64,000 nt of DNA from Cenococcum geophilum 1.58 (GCA_001692895.1 KV748185.1:2108001-2172000), one strand, 5' to 3'. Counted from the stretch's first letter, positions 34,451 to 46,929 are shown. Made by a program: numbers and translations. The notes: generated by a model not told the origin, from the sequence alone.

Positions 34451-36972
34451 TATAATTGGCAGGGTAATATACTTGCTTCCTAGGGCAGTTATAGGGCCAA
34501 TTAGGGTGTCCGTAACATTATTATAGTACACCTATAACCTATCCATATCTATAAGACAGAGTAGGAAGGGGGTGTCCGCTTTTACCACGTAGAAGTTAAC
34601 TAGGCTAATTAAAGTCTTAACTTTAACTAATCCAATTAATGCGGTTAAGCCGATGCCGAATTAGACGTTTACAGCCCCAGTTTACGTAATATTAATGTCC
34701 GTATTGTTATTTGTAGTAGTCCTATATGCAAGGTATTATCTATAGCCTACAGTAGACTTCTTAGAGGCACCTATGTCGATCATAACACCGTAGAATTCTT
34801 TAGGGGTATAGCGTTCCGTAGTAATATATACAAATAGGTCCTGCTTATAATCTATAACGTCCGTAACAGGGATACTTGCAGAATAGTTTTCGGGCGCAAC
34901 TAAGTGTATAAAGGAACGGTCGGCTAATACGGTCGTAATATTAAAGGCTTAGCTGTCCGTAAAAGGTCTAAAAGTGGTTAGAAATATCTCTAAGGTCTCT
35001 TATTCCTAAGCGTCTAAGTTAAAGTCAATTATAAGGGCTTCTATTAACTCATCAGGGGGCTCTTCTACTTCCTTTCCTTCGTATTCCAAAATAAACTAGT
35101 TAATACAGCTATCAAATCTCTTCCTAGATTTATTACATTCTTCCCAGGTATACCTTATAGACCAACATCCTTCCTTACCGCACACGAAGCACTTCTAGCT
35201 GGTTTATCTACAGGGGTATATTTTTATACGGGGGTTGCTATAGGGGTTACGGGTAGGACTTGGTCAGTACGGGTGCTGCTAGCGGTAGCGGCGGTCCGTA
35301 AAGTAGACGTCTAAGTCTGTTTACGGATATTAAATATCCGCAATAAAGGCTTAAGTACTACCTAGTAGGTTTAAGACTTTATACGTTACAATAAAGGAGC
35401 ATAGGTCATTAATAAGGCCAGCTAAGGTATCTACAGGCTTATAGTAGGCGTACTTACAGGGCTCTACTTCCTAGCAGGCTATAATAAGTTTATTATACAG
35501 GAAGTCGTCTATTCAAAGCTTAGTATTAAGGCCGTGCTATAGGTGCCAAAGGTCTTTAATAAGAATTTGCAGGCACTCTATAGTCGATTTTTCAGTGTTC
35601 TTATTAATTACGGTCCGTAGCTTAGTCGCATTCCATTAGGTAAGAATATCACGCTTATATTCCGGTCCTTTAAAGTAATTGCGCGTAGCTTCGTATAGCT
35701 TATTAAAGGGAACACCAAGGGGGTTACTCTTAAGGTTAGTGTAGTAGTGGTTAAGTGCTAGGCCGCGCAGTATAGTAGAGTAGGCTTAGCTGAATTCCTA
35801 TTTAGGAATATCAGCCTTCCGACAGAGGTCTGTAAAGATAGTAAGTTTAAAGTCAAAGTTATCGTTTTCACCGCTATACTTAGATTCGTCGGTATAGAGC
35901 TTAGCCAGGTTAGCTAGCTCCTTACCGTAGGTCTTTGCTTAGATAGGTTGCGGATCTATAACTTACGGATCTATAGCTTACGGATATATAGCTTACGGAT
36001 CTATAACTTAAACAACGGGGGTAATTTAGTCCGTATTTTAGTTTACAGGGGTATTACAGTCCGTAATTTAGGTTACGGGGGTATTATAGTCCGTAACTTA
36101 AGTATTAGGTGTACTTTAGCCAGTAAGATTAATTCTAATACTACTTAGGTTTATAGAACGAATTTGGTTAAATAGGTCAGCTATAAGGCCAGAGATTCTG
36201 TTAAGTTTAAAGGAGGCGAAGAGGTCGCTAGTTTTAATATAATCTAAGATCTACTCTTTAGTCTATTCCATTTAGTCCTCCTCACGTAGTATATTATATA
36301 GAGACCGTATAACAGTAACTCGTTTATCCCTTTTAACCTATACGCCTTAGTGACATAAAAGGGTTCGTAGGTTACGGATGGCAGTAGGGTTACAAGCCTT
36401 AAAAATAGCTTCCGTAAAGTCCGCAAAGTCTTCCTTATATTACTCCCACAGGTCGTCATTTATAAGCTTAAAGTGTCTATATTTAAGGATTTTAAAGCTA
36501 ATATAGTCGTTAACGTCGTTTATAGACGTAACGTCGACGCCTTATCTCTACTTCTTTTAACCTTTACTAACTTACTTACTGATATCTGCTATACTATAGT
36601 GTAGTGTAGTGCGTAGCGGGTAGTAGCAGCTTATAACAGGTAGGGGAGGTCTTATAACAGTCCGTAAAATCGATTAACAGGTCCGTAATAGTTCGTAAGA
36701 GGGTAGGGGGTTTTCATAAAAGGTCTAAAGAGGTTTAAGGTTCAAGGGGGTTAAGGATAGGGGTTCCGTATAGGTCTATATTCGCGTCTATAACTTCCAG
36801 TAAACCGTACTAAGACTTAAATAAGTATACAGAGTTAGAGATAAGTCCGTAATCCCCAACTTCCGACCTTCCAGCAGGTCATACTAGGAGTCTAAACAAG
36901 TGGTCGCTGTCGTATGTATCGCTCGGGGGGAGGTATCAAGTAATTGCTAATCTGTGCGCGCTCACTAATCAG
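34451..36972 (-). pseudogene. Element B gag and protease
   Basis: Zinc knuckle CFVCGKEGCWS near 35180 with protease downstream (about 34800-34450). The upstream gag carries an 18-bp tandem repeat at 35945-36010 encoding hexapeptides of the AIDPQV/AIYPQ type, also seen in A. The N-terminal part (36459-36244) is open for 71 residues. The primer-binding position beside the LTR reads CTGATTAGTGAGCGCGCAC on the minus strand. Confidence 0.8.
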
Positions 36973-37186
36973 TGTTCGTACTAACTTAATAGCACGAGTG
37001 AGTCGTATCCACGGGCACGAAATACATGTAGTATCGTATGCTTGTTTGGATGGTAACTATCAATTATATAAAGCAGACTACGTGGTCTATATACTAATGC
37101 GCCTCCCCCCTAATTAGTCAGCACGTAGGTGGTTGGTGCACGAACGCGTATTTACGCGTTCGTACACCAGGTGCTATAATTATACA
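36973..37186 (-). repeat. Element B 5' LTR
   Basis: 214 bp. All eight differences from the partner are A here against G there on the plus strand, seven of them TpG to TpA. Confidence 0.92.
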
Positions 37187-37925
37187 CTTTTTAATAGATA
37201 TTCTTATAAGGCATTTTAAGCAGAGTCTTATAAGAATTCTCTTTACTTTTAAGAGTTTTTCTAACGTTGTATAATAGGAACACTATAAGAATAATAGCCA
37301 CTTTAGTAAAAGGATTTAAATTAGATGGAAGGTGTTTAATAAATACTACCTAAAGTCTAATAAATCCCCATTATATGCTGCGGCAATTATTCTTTATCCT
37401 AAACGTCATACGAGGTATATCTAAGTAAATTGGGAAAAAAAGTGGCAGAGAGCTGCACTTAAAAAGGTTAAAGGACTTTGGGAGAATTACTAATCGCAAG
37501 CTTTTAGGCCTAAGACTCTTTCTACTTAGCTATTAGTTTTACTATACTGGCAAGCCTTTACTAAACAAGAATTAGATTTATATAATCTGATTATTAAGGA
37601 TCTTAATAAGTTTACTTAACCTTAAAGCTAAGACGAGTACGACGACTATATTACTAATCCTCTAAGTTAGATTAGAAAGCTTTCTGCCCTTAAATAGTGG
37701 TGCTAAGAGCAACAGCGTGTATAATAGCCACGACTATCGCTACTAGCTATTACTATTCTATTAATTCTAGTAATAAATAATGAACCAGAATAATCCTTTT
37801 TAGGAGCGCGTCATACGATCTTATGGGAGAGGATGTAAATAGGTGTTAAGAGTTTTAAAAGAGTAGAATGTTTAAAACAGTGGCAGCGAACTAAGCTCTT
37901 ACTTAAGGTTATTTAACCTATTTTT
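37187..37925 (+). pseudogene. hAT D transposase, C-terminal part
   Basis: Continues the transposase after element B: NKYYLKSNKSPLYAAAIILY, WQRAALKKVKGLWENY, DEYDDYITNPL, KLSALK.WC.EQQ, PRLSLLAITILLILV and NNEPE. This is the hAT C-terminal dimerisation domain. It ends around VECLKQWQRTKLL. Confidence 0.88.
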
Positions 37926-38982
37926 CATATAAAGCTTTTAATAGTATCTAGCTTAATTATCTATATATACTAATCTGTTTTAGTTTTATTATATAAGACA
38001 ACTACTTAGCTTATATAGCACGTTAAGCTATAAATCTTATATAAGTGCTGCCAATAATCCTAATAGCTAGATATGTGCTAATATATGCTAAATAAAAGTT
38101 TGTACATACCTTATGCAAGAATAATTGCGTTTTAGGCTATAGCCCTAGGCTCGTTATTAATTAATAACGGTGCCGCTACCGTACCGTCCCTACTATTACC
38201 ACTAAGCCCTGCTTATAGCAAGCGCAGAGGTCTACTATTATTACCTCTATCCTTGCCTTGTACGGAGTAGCGGGATATATAGTTACGCTATTTATAATTC
38301 CCATATGTTCCGCTAAAGTACACAGGTACCTAATAACATAATAGGAACAGGCGGTAGCCTAGGCAAGCGCCGAGGCACGTAGTATATAGGTTACTTACTA
38401 CCCGACCCCGAGATTATATAAGGATGGCGTTAATATACAAAGGCCGGTGCGAAGCTATTTAATAAGGGGAGATCGCGCCTTGTATAAACTCTATATCCTG
38501 CCCTAGAAGGGCTAGTAATGTACGGCTCTGCGGACTATAACACTAGGGAGCTAACTATTACTGTCCTACAATAAGGACGGGGTTAGTGTTAGCGCCGGCG
38601 AGGGCAGTGGCGGCGATGGCAGCGTTATAGAGGACGAGAGCCCTAAGTTAATATTAGCTTTATATAATCTTTCTGGATAATATATATACATTATTGTTGC
38701 TGTTATTAGTGAGGTAAAGTTAGTTAAAGTAAAGGGTTAATGTTAAAAGATTATATAAAGGCGCGCTATTACGTAACTAGATTATATAGCTTAAGTTATA
38801 TAATTATATTATAAAACTGTCAATCTATACCAATAATTTATATAATATTTATTTTTAATAAGTATATTTCTATTATAATAATTTTATCTAAATTATTGTC
38901 AATATTTTAATATTAATACTGTAAATATTGACAAATGCTAATATTTTATTGGCTGGAATTTCGCTTATTGAAAACCACGCTG
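37926..38982. other. Long 3' non-coding part of hAT D
   Basis: About 1 kb between the transposase end and the right TIR. It contains a CpG-richer patch at 38130-38660 that looks unlike its surroundings and begins near the palindrome GTTATTAATTAATAAC. No protein recognised. It may be a further insertion or captured DNA; no duplication or TIR was found for it. Confidence 0.45.
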
Positions 38983-38990
38983 ACCTACTT

Positions 38991-39292
38991 AATACTTAAT
39001 AGAGGGTTAGCGCTAAGCAGCCTTACCTAATAGAAACCCCTACTAAAGTAGCTATAATAAAAGCTATAATAATTAAACCTAAGCTACTACTATAGGGTTT
39101 AATGCATATTACCTTAACCCCTTAGTTTTTTAGGGAGACTGTAAGGAATATAGCTACTAAAAGATATAAATCTATAAGAAACTAACTTAAAGCGCCTACC
39201 TTTTTCCTATAGAAGACACTAAGATTAGTTATATTATTAGGCGGATAAAGAGTATATTATTTAATAAACTCTTCGCCTAATAGGAGACTAAT
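38991..39292 (+). pseudogene. Chromovirus gag, part 2
   Basis: Lies between the ACCTACTT duplication of hAT D and the CTAAT duplication of element E and continues the gag frame (YLIETPTKVAIIKAIIIKP). Weakly informative in itself; assigned by position. Confidence 0.5.
39288..39292. repeat. Target-site duplication of element E, left
   Basis: CTAAT, repeated at 54535-54539. Confidence 0.88.
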
Positions 39293-39525
39293 TGTAAGCT
39301 TTGCAGTGTGAAGAATTAAGTAAGTGACTTGATTGTAAATCTATGGAAATTAGGTGAACTATATACATAAATGTAGAGTCTTAACCGTAGGGTCTATGAC
39401 TTGATCTATAACTCATTTAAGCTATATATAAGGTATGCGAGATATATAAGGGTAGTGCCAATGCTGTCTTAGAGCCTTCTAGGCTATAGCCTTATGTCTT
39501 AGGACAGCACTAGTAGTCGGTTATA
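39293..39525 (-). repeat. Element E 3' LTR
   Basis: 233 bp, TGTAAGCTTTG...TCGGTTATA; the partner ends TTACA. A polypurine tract (minus strand CTAGGGGGGTA) abuts it at 39526-39536. Confidence 0.9.
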
Positions 39526-39539
39526 TACCCCCCTAGATT

Positions 39540-41715
39540 TAATAGTGTAGTTAAAGCTGTAGAGAATAAAAATAAAGGTAGGGGCTATACCAAAATAGGA
39601 AATTTAGATACAATTTGGGAGTAGCAAAAGGATGGGGTAACTGTAACGGATATTGCGAATATCGCGGATATTGCGGATATTGCAAATAGAATTAATTGAT
39701 CTGATGTCGAATATCTACCAAATTTAACTGCTTTATCCATGCTTCGTGCTTTTGACGAGGTAAGATTTTGGTAAGTCCGTCGGCAGGTATTTTGTCTGTA
39801 GGAACCCATTGTACGTTAATCTTTTTGTCTTGGACTTTCTGTCTTAGCTAGTGCTGATAGACGTCGATATATCGAAGCTTGGTGTTAAGTTTTGGTGTGT
39901 CCTGTTTAAGAAGGTGTATAGTCTGTATATTATCGTATAGCAGAGTAAATTCGCGTTCTAAATTAAAGCCGATTGCCTTAAAGAATTGTTGCCACCAGAT
40001 AATTTTAACGGTAGTAGTAGACACGGAGAGAAGCTCCGCTTTTGTAGTTGAGCGAGTTACTAATTGTTATAGAGTCGCCTTCTAATCGATCAGTCCTCTA
40101 AATAGGATAAAAAGGTATCCTTAAGAGCTCCATCTGGTCTCTCTATTGTCCGTAAATGCTGCGTTAGATGCTCCGTAAAAGGTGACATCCTCTCCTTTAG
40201 GGTTTCTAAAGTAGACGTGTGCTCCGAAAGCTTCCCCTAAGTATTTAATAGCTGTAGATTTTATTCTAAGGCAGTAGGTAATGGCTTAGTTCGCTACGTT
40301 AAGGTGTCCCTAATTTGGATTAGTAAGGAATTCAGCTAGCTTAGAATGCGTCTTTATAATATTAGGTCTTCTAAATACGGCTAGGTATACAAGAGAACTA
40401 ACCCGCTGCTGGTAGGCTAGTGTCCTTTAAGGGTTTGTCTGCTGGTTGGACGGAATCAGTTCTTTGATAGGAAGTAGTGATTTAGGAGATCTTCCTGGTT
40501 AAATATTGAATTGATTGGCTATCTTTTTGATATAGGAGTCTTGGTAGAGCCAGAGCTTTCTGCTTGCTTGATCTTGTTTAATTTAAATACCTAGGAATTA
40601 CTATAGGTCTCCTAGTGCACGGATCTTATATTGGTGTAGTAGTTTGGCTTTAAATTCTTCTAGTCTTTAAAGGTCCTTTTTGGTAAATAGAACGGCGATA
40701 TCGTCTACGTAGAAGAAGATAATAAGTCGTTTATTAGTAAATAGATAGTTGGTACCTGGAATAGGTTTTAATCCGAATTTGGCTAGGGTACTAGTAAGCT
40801 CTTTGTACCATAGTAGCGGTAATATTTTTAGTCCGTATAGCGCTATAAGTAGCTCTAAGATATATCCATTTTGATTAAATCCTTCTAGGCAGTAGCAGTA
40901 TACTAGTTTACTGAGCTTGGCATTTGTGAATGCGTTTACGGCGTTATACTATTGAATTTCTAAATCGAATGCGGCTGCTATAGCCATAAGGGCACGGAAT
41001 ATTTAAGCAGCTAAGGTTACTGCATAGGTCTCCTCCTTGGTAATCTGTAAGTCTCCGCGGACGTATAATTAAGCTTTTAGCTTTTATAGGTAACCGTTGC
41101 TGTTAAGCTTATATTTAAAGACCTATTTTAGTAGTAGGATCTGCTCGCTATATGCTTCTGCTTTTAGTATAGTCTTAAATATCCCTTGGCGTTTTAGGTC
41201 GTTATATTCTTTTTTTATAGCCTTTTAAAAGCCAGTAGTCAAAGGATGCTTTCTTAGTTCTTTAAGGTTCTTTAGTTTAGGAGGAAGATTGTCCCAATAT
41301 AGAGATAAGGATAAGGATCTAGTTCGGCTGATGTCCTTTACTAGCCCTATAGCAAATCCAGCGTAGTAACTAAATAGGGTAGATAGATTGGCTAGTGCTG
41401 TCGCATACGCTTAACGTCGAATTCATTTTAATCCTTCTGGTAGGATAAGGTCGGCAGAAGGTTTAGCCGAGACTTTGTTAGCTCGTGGAGCTATATTTAA
41501 CGGTTTTGATAAACTGCTTGGTTGGTTAGGAATTGCTTTAATTGTATCCAGGATGTCGTCTTGAAGTCCTTATAGTGAGGTGTTTGATTCTGGTAAATCT
41601 GGAGATACCGTTCTGCTAGGAGTTAGTAGCTGCTTAGTATCCTTTATAGGAGGCTCTACCGAATCGTTTAATTTAGGTGTAGTCGTTTAATCTATATTTA
41701 AGGTAGGTCTATATA
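39540..41715 (-). pseudogene. Element E RT and RNase H
   Basis: Minus strand reads EYNDLKRQGIFKTILKAEAY (about 41180), KITKEE-like ITKEETYAVTLAA, FTNAKLSKLVYCYCLEGF (40900), ALYGLK (40840) and FFYVDDIAVLFTKKDLQRLE with an intact YVDD at 40700-40711. RNase H follows: SLVYLAVFRRPNIIKTHSKL, TFYGASNAAFTDNRETR, LLYDNIQTIHLLKK and YIDVYQH. Few stops (mostly TAG/TAA at Gln or Trp), making this one of the better preserved polymerases in the window. A short GCGGATATT repeat lies past the RNase H at 39655-39690. Confidence 0.9.
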
Positions 41716-41911
41716 TGTCAGAAATTAGCGATAAGGTGCTGACTAAGCTCTGGATACCTTGCGAGGTCAAGCTCTACATGCAATCTAGATAGACATCAAC
41801 CGCATCTACTACATCACGAATCAATCAAAATTCATCGTCTGCGTCATCTCTATCATCAATTAGACCCTCAAGACACCTCCGCTGTGACCTTATGACCTTA
41901 TAATTCCAACA
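41716..41911 (+). repeat. Element F 5' LTR
   Basis: 196 bp, TGTCAG...TCCAACA. Still CpA-rich (ATCAACCGCATCTACTACAT), unlike the TA-rich interior. Confidence 0.92.
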
Positions 41912-41923
41912 GGTTATAAGCCC
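41912..41923 (+). other. Primer-binding site of element F (initiator-Met half-tRNA type)
   Basis: GGTTATAAGCCC abuts the 5' LTR. It matches, with one G-to-A change, the complement of the initiator-Met tRNA anticodon arm (GGGCTCATAACC). Priming by a half-tRNA cut in the anticodon loop is known for copia and Ty5. Confidence 0.7.
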
Positions 41924-42029
41924 GGGTAGCAAATCTCTCCCGGGTAGCAACACCTCCTAACTCGAAAATCGACCCCCAAAAATAACCTCCTCTACCTCAA
42001 CCTCAACGACACCTACGTACGATCACAAG

Positions 42030-42950
42030 GCAGGCAAAATTATTATTTTTAATAGAGACAACTTTGCAGACTAGGAGCGCACCTGCGAGGCAGCCCTAAT
42101 TATAGCAGAAGGATGGGATTTCATTACCAGTATAGAAGACCCAGCTTAAGTTAATTCAGCCAATAGGAGAAGAAGACGAGGGGAAGCAAATAAGATTATT
42201 TATAATTCGATAGGAGACGACCGTTAGGAAGAGATGCGTACAATAATAAAGGCGTACAATATTTAAGGAATGTGGGAAGGAATAAAGAAGTTTAATAAGG
42301 CCAACGACGAGGTCTATATCTCTAGACTTCGCAGAGAGTTCTACAGCACTATATTTAACCCTACGAAGATACAAATTGTCAAGTTCCTAACTATACTAAA
42401 TCAATTTAAGATTAATTTAGCCTTAATATCTTAAGCACTAACTAACAATAATATTAAAGAACAACTCCTTCTAGCCCTACTAAGCGATGTCATATGGTAA
42501 AATGCGAAGACCTAGTACCTACAAGACAAACGAGACCTTAAGAGCTGTATTACCCTTCTTCAAAAGCAAGAGACTGCTCTTTCTATATAGACTACTGTAC
42601 TTATATACGAGAGGAAAGATAAACCTAGGGGGAGAAGGGGAAACCGAGGTTGAGGTCGAATAAGGGGTAGAGGTCGTGCTGGTAGATTCGACTATTCCTC
42701 ACGTGATCGCCATAGCTCGTCGTCTTAAGTAAGCAAAGAGCTAAGATAACTAGAAAAAGACAAGTGCAGAATATATTATTAGAAAGGTTACTACTAGAAG
42801 GACTGTCCCCTACTTAGATAATTCCAACTTAACAACGCTAAGAAGATAGATTAAGGTGCTCCTAAGGTAGAGGAAGTAGGGAATATAGCAATAGCTAAGG
42901 AAGAATTTAATAGCAATTTAATCTACCTTAACCCTGACCCTAAACGTGCT
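42030..42950 (+). pseudogene. Element F gag
   Basis: Reads CEAALIIAEGWDFITSIEDP, MWEGIKKFNKANDEVYISRL, REFYSTIFNP and VKFLTILNQFKI, a copia gag of the UBN2-like type. A basic RGRRGNRG.GRIRGRGRAGRF tract follows, then a zinc knuckle (CRIYY.KGYY.KDCP, near 42765) with His and one Cys read as Tyr. The minus-strand frame 42156-42374 is a shadow. Confidence 0.85.
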
Positions 42951-44430
42951 ATGCTTACAACGACGTCTCTAGCTTAGGCTCTCGACTTAGGAGCAACTAA
43001 GCACTTTACTGGTAACCAATCAGACCTAATATACTTAAAGAGATAGAATATGCTATGATAGGTCCGCACTGCGAATAGGACTATTATACCTGCTATAGGC
43101 TACGGTCAAGTTCAAATCGGTACCCTAAAGCTAAAAGACGTCTGGCTTATACCTTCGTTTAAGATAATTAAGCTAATCTTAGTAAGGACTCTCACTCAGG
43201 AAGGCTACTTAATTACTTTTAATACGGACGATTAAGCTACTAGCAAGCATAGATCAGGTGTAACATTTAAGGCTATTATAAGAAATAACCTCTACGTACT
43301 ATAAGAGCATTAGGAAGCATTTAATGCGACAGTAAAAGCATACGATTTATAACTAAACGTTAGTGAAATAGATGCTGAGCTATAGCACCGCCAAACTGGA
43401 TATATAAATTACAGCGACCTGTTTAAGCTATAGCATTCCTTACTAGGTATAAGGCTTAAGAAGAGAGTAGTACTAATCGGTAAGAGTATATGCAAAGCTT
43501 GCCTAGTAGGGAAGATGCGAGAAATACTAAGTAAGAAGACGACTAGGCGTAAGAAGGTACCTAGTTAAGGGCTATACCTTAATACTACGGGACGAATTGG
43601 TACATTAATTAGAGGTTACAACTACTACCTCCTAGCCCTAGATGACGCCATACGCTATACCTAGGTCATTTCTTTTAAAACCCTCCAAACTAAAGAAGTA
43701 CTGCTGTATATTAAAGAGATTATTGTAAGAGTAGAGAGATTTACTAGTAATAGAGCTGTCTGGATTCGAGTAGATAATAGAAAGGGGGAATTCGGCCGCA
43801 GATTTTAAGACGAATTAATACCCTAAGGCATTGATTTTAAGCCTTGTCCGCCATACAAGCACTTATATAATAGCGCGATTAAGCACGCAATCTATACAGT
43901 TAACTGCAAGACGAGGTCACTTCTATTTTAAGGAAATATACTAGTTAAACTCTGGTGCTACGCAGTTAAATATACTATCTAGATTAAGAATTAAGTACCA
44001 ACCTTAGCTCTCCCATTTAACGACGAGTATAGTGGTGCCATTATACCCTACGAGGTATATACCTATTAAGTCCCTAACCTTAAGAACCTAGTTATCTTTA
44101 GGTGCTATACCAACCCAATCAATACGCTTAAGAAATACCCTAAAAAGTACGATTTAAGAATAAGACCTAACTACGTTTTTATAGGGTTAAAAGGCAGTAG
44201 TTAATTTAAAATGATAAACCTATATACGCAAGCAATTAAGCTCTTTAGAGATACTAAAATGAATAAGTATAGGTTCCCTTATAGAGCACCTTGGGTGCAA
44301 GCTATAAGCCAAGCTCTAAACCGACCTAGACCTCCCCCTACTACCTTAAACGCGCCGATAGAGACTCCAGTTGCAAGAACTAAAAGTAGGCTAGATAGTA
44401 ACCGAGTGGGCCGCTTAAGCTAAGTAGGAA
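42951..44430 (+). pseudogene. Element F protease and integrase
   Basis: Protease reads ALDLGATKHFTGNQSDLIY (about 42980), the usual DSGATxH with Ser as Leu. Pre-integrase follows, then the core with GLYLNTTGRIGT, LALDDAIRYT.VISFKTLQT (43630), WIRVDNRKGEFG (43760) and PPYKHLYNSA (43850), the copia D-D-E fold; the Asp after LYL reads Asn. The tail region ends with KYRFPYRAPW (44270). Confidence 0.85.
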
Positions 44431-44515
44431 GCCTAGGTTAAGACTAAGTGGGCCGCTTAAATTAAGTGGGAAGCCTAGGTTAAGATTAAGCGGGATACTT
44501 AAATTAAGGTAATGT
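44395..44515 (+). repeat. Tandem repeat of about 42-44 bases inside element F pol
   Basis: GTGGGCCGCTTAAGCTAAGT and GTGGGCCGCTTAAATTAAGT, each followed by GGGAAGCCTAGGTTAAGA-like text, and a third degraded unit; it lies between integrase and RT. Confidence 0.65.
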
Positions 44516-46437
44516 AAAGGGTGGGACGCCTATACGAAGCACATTAATATATATTCCTTATGCGCAGAAAATAAGGTCTAGAAGGTTACTAAATATAAGG
44601 GTTTTTAACAATACGGTAGTTTAGTTAGTAATAGCTATAAAAGCTATCTACTTAGAAGCTGAGAATACTACCTCTATAGGAGCACCTACAGCACCTTTTA
44701 ACGCTATTGAGTTAGATTAGGCCTTAAGGGAGGACGCTCCTAGCTGGATGAAAGCTATCTTTAAAGAATTTCTCTCCCTAAAGAGAATGCACACTTATAC
44801 TATTATAAGGGGGAGAGTACCAAAAGGAAGGTCGTTACTTTTAAGTAAGCTAGTACTAAAGCATAAGTATAATGCTAAGGGAGAAGTAATTCACAAGAAG
44901 GTAAGACTGTGCATTTAGGGAGACAAGTAGACCCCCAATATCGATTATTTTAAGACGTTTGCGTCTATTGTATAATACGACACCTTTAGGTTCCTAATAG
45001 CAAAGGTAGCAGCTAAAGACCTTAAACTTAACTACGTTAACGTTAAAATAGCGTTCTTAAACCCGCCGTTACAAGAGCAGGTTTATATATAGATTCCTAA
45101 CCTATTAAGAGACTTCGAGCCTAACCTTAAGGAGGCAAAAGACGCTTACTTAAAGCTAAATAAGTTACTTTATGGCCTAAAGTAGGCACCAAGAGAATGG
45201 TTTTAGATGGTTAAGAAGTTCTTTAAGAGCATAGGTTTAATATTAGCTAACGCTAACCCTAATCTCTTTATAGGAAATAAAGTGTATATCTTGTTATTTG
45301 TTAATAATATGCTAATTATAGGAAAGCGCAGACACCTTAATATTATAAAGGTAAGAATCTTAAGAGAATGGAGATATAAAGACCTAGGTCCTGTAGAAGT
45401 ATTTATAGGCTTCTAAATCTATTAAGACCGTATAAACCGAACCCTTAAGCTACATTAGATAATATATACTAAGAAGCTACTCAAATGGTTAAAAATAGAC
45501 AACTGTAATCTGGCTAAGCTACTAATACTAGCTAGTACTATTTTAAAACCTAATATTAAAAGTCCCCTTAAGTATAACGATGCGATAGTATACTAATAGA
45601 TTATTAGCTCTATAATCTACCTCTTAAACTGCACGCGTCCTAATACCAGCTATGCTATTAGTCAGCTAGCTAGGTTTATGGCAGCACTAGGAGAATCGCA
45701 CTACCGCTTAAGTAAGCAACTACTATAATATCTAAACGGCACTCTCGAAACAGGAATTACCTACTTAAATTAAGAGATTTACCTACCTCTATATAAGCTT
45801 ATGTTGACTAACCTACCTACTAGCTATAGTATCTTTACCGACGCTACGTAGGGAACAGAACATAATCGGATATTATTTTAAGGCATAGCAGTCATGCGCT
45901 ATAGGGGAGTAGTAATCTAGATGGCTTAAAGACAAAGGTTGACGGTATTGAGCTTAATAGAAGCAGAGATTATAGCAGCATTAAAAGGAGCAAGGTTAAT
46001 AGTATAGCTTAAGAAGCTAACAAGAGATCTAGGGGAGAGAGATAACGACAACCCTTTTGTCCCTACGCTCTACTGTGACAATAAGGGTACAGTCAACCTT
46101 TTATACGACACGAGATACTACTAGAAAGCCAAGCATATCGAGATTCGATACCTCTTTATATAAAATAACATGGTTTAGCGAGATTAACTTAAAGTAGTAT
46201 ACATACTAGGCAAAGATTAGCCGGGAGACATGCTTATAAAGCAGCTACCAATTAACTAATTTACAAAGCACTGTGTAACGCTAGAAATCAGTAACTAACG
46301 GAGCAGGTAACAGAGGTTTTTCGCCTACTAGGTTTTCCCTCTGTACGTAGGCCGAATGGCACTTGCAAGGTATTTAGGAATAGCTTCATTATTACCTATT
46401 TAGGACAGACGAGGAGAGCGTCGTCAGCATGGGGGAG
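44516..46437 (+). pseudogene. Element F RT and RNase H
   Basis: RT: LNYVNVKIAFLNPPLQEQVY (about 45020), LKLNKLLYGLK.APREWF (45160), then LLFVNNMLIIGKRRHLNI, where the copia YVDDM motif reads FVNNM at 45297-45308, both Asp lost. RNase H: TRPNTSYAISQLA-like NTSYAISQLARFMAALGESH (45645), CDNKGTVNLLYDTRYY (46075), KAKHIEIRYLF and DMLIKQLPIN. The polypurine tract GGGGGAG ends at 46437, adjacent to the 3' LTR. Confidence 0.88.
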
Positions 46438-46738
46438 TGTCAGAAATTAGCGATGAGGTGCTGACTAAGCTCTGGACACCTTACGAGGTCATTACCTCAG
46501 AAGCTCAGACTAAGAAATCGATTGTGCGGATATAGGAATATCCGCACCGTCCGCTAAGCTGATTTAGGACGGCAATCGTTTTCTTAGTCTGAGGGACTTT
46601 GGCGAGATTTGTAGAAAACCTAAACATCGTTTATATGAGAAGACCTCATCAACTTTGACAAAATTGATCTACCCTCCCACAATACCTGTCGACATAAAAA
46701 TTACACCAAATTATAGAGAAAAGCCTACTCTATAAAGC

Positions 46739-46839
46739 TATGAGATCTTCAGCTCCTTATACGCGCGCGACGTTAAGAGGAATTCGTCGCCGTAGAGGCC
46801 CTAATTCTACCTCCTCTGCACGCCGAGCCGCGCAGTAAA
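46739..46839 (+). CDS. Short arginine-rich reading frame in element G (doubtful)
   Basis: ATG followed by RSSAPYTRATLRGIRRRRGP and ending in ARRAAQ before a stop, about 32 codons. Unusual in lacking internal stops, but such short basic frames arise freely in GC-rich DNA. No known relative; function unknown. Confidence 0.15.
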
Positions 46840-46929
46840 CACCAACGCTGAACGCTTACGCCCACGCCGCCAGCCCTCTGCGTAGAGCTTTGCGAGAGCT
46901 CTGCGGAACGAAGCTCAGGGGGAGACCTG

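Larger units (their letters stand above)
30932..37186 (-). mobile_element. Ty1/copia element B, complete, nested in hAT D
   Basis: 6255 bp with 214-bp LTRs (30932-31145, 36973-37186) and a CTTTT duplication. Full gag, protease, integrase, RT and RNase H on the minus strand. Same family as A but less decayed; the best-preserved piece is an open 110-residue integrase segment at 33455-33787. It carries a 175-bp private insertion at 31355-31529 that A lacks. Confidence 0.93.
29382..38982 (+). mobile_element. hAT transposon D (interrupted by copia element B)
   Basis: Ends TAGCGTGGTTTT at the left and AAAACCACGCTG at the right are imperfect inverted repeats, with an 8-bp ACCTACTT duplication. Without element B it is about 3.34 kb. 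Subterminal TCAATATTGGC motifs at 29398-29470 and TGTCAATATTT/AAATATTGACA near 38890-38930 are probable transposase-binding repeats (inference). Confidence 0.92.

Noticed and set aside
44211-44423. 70-codon plus-strand frame as an independent gene
   Set aside because: It is an open slice of the element F polyprotein between integrase and RT.
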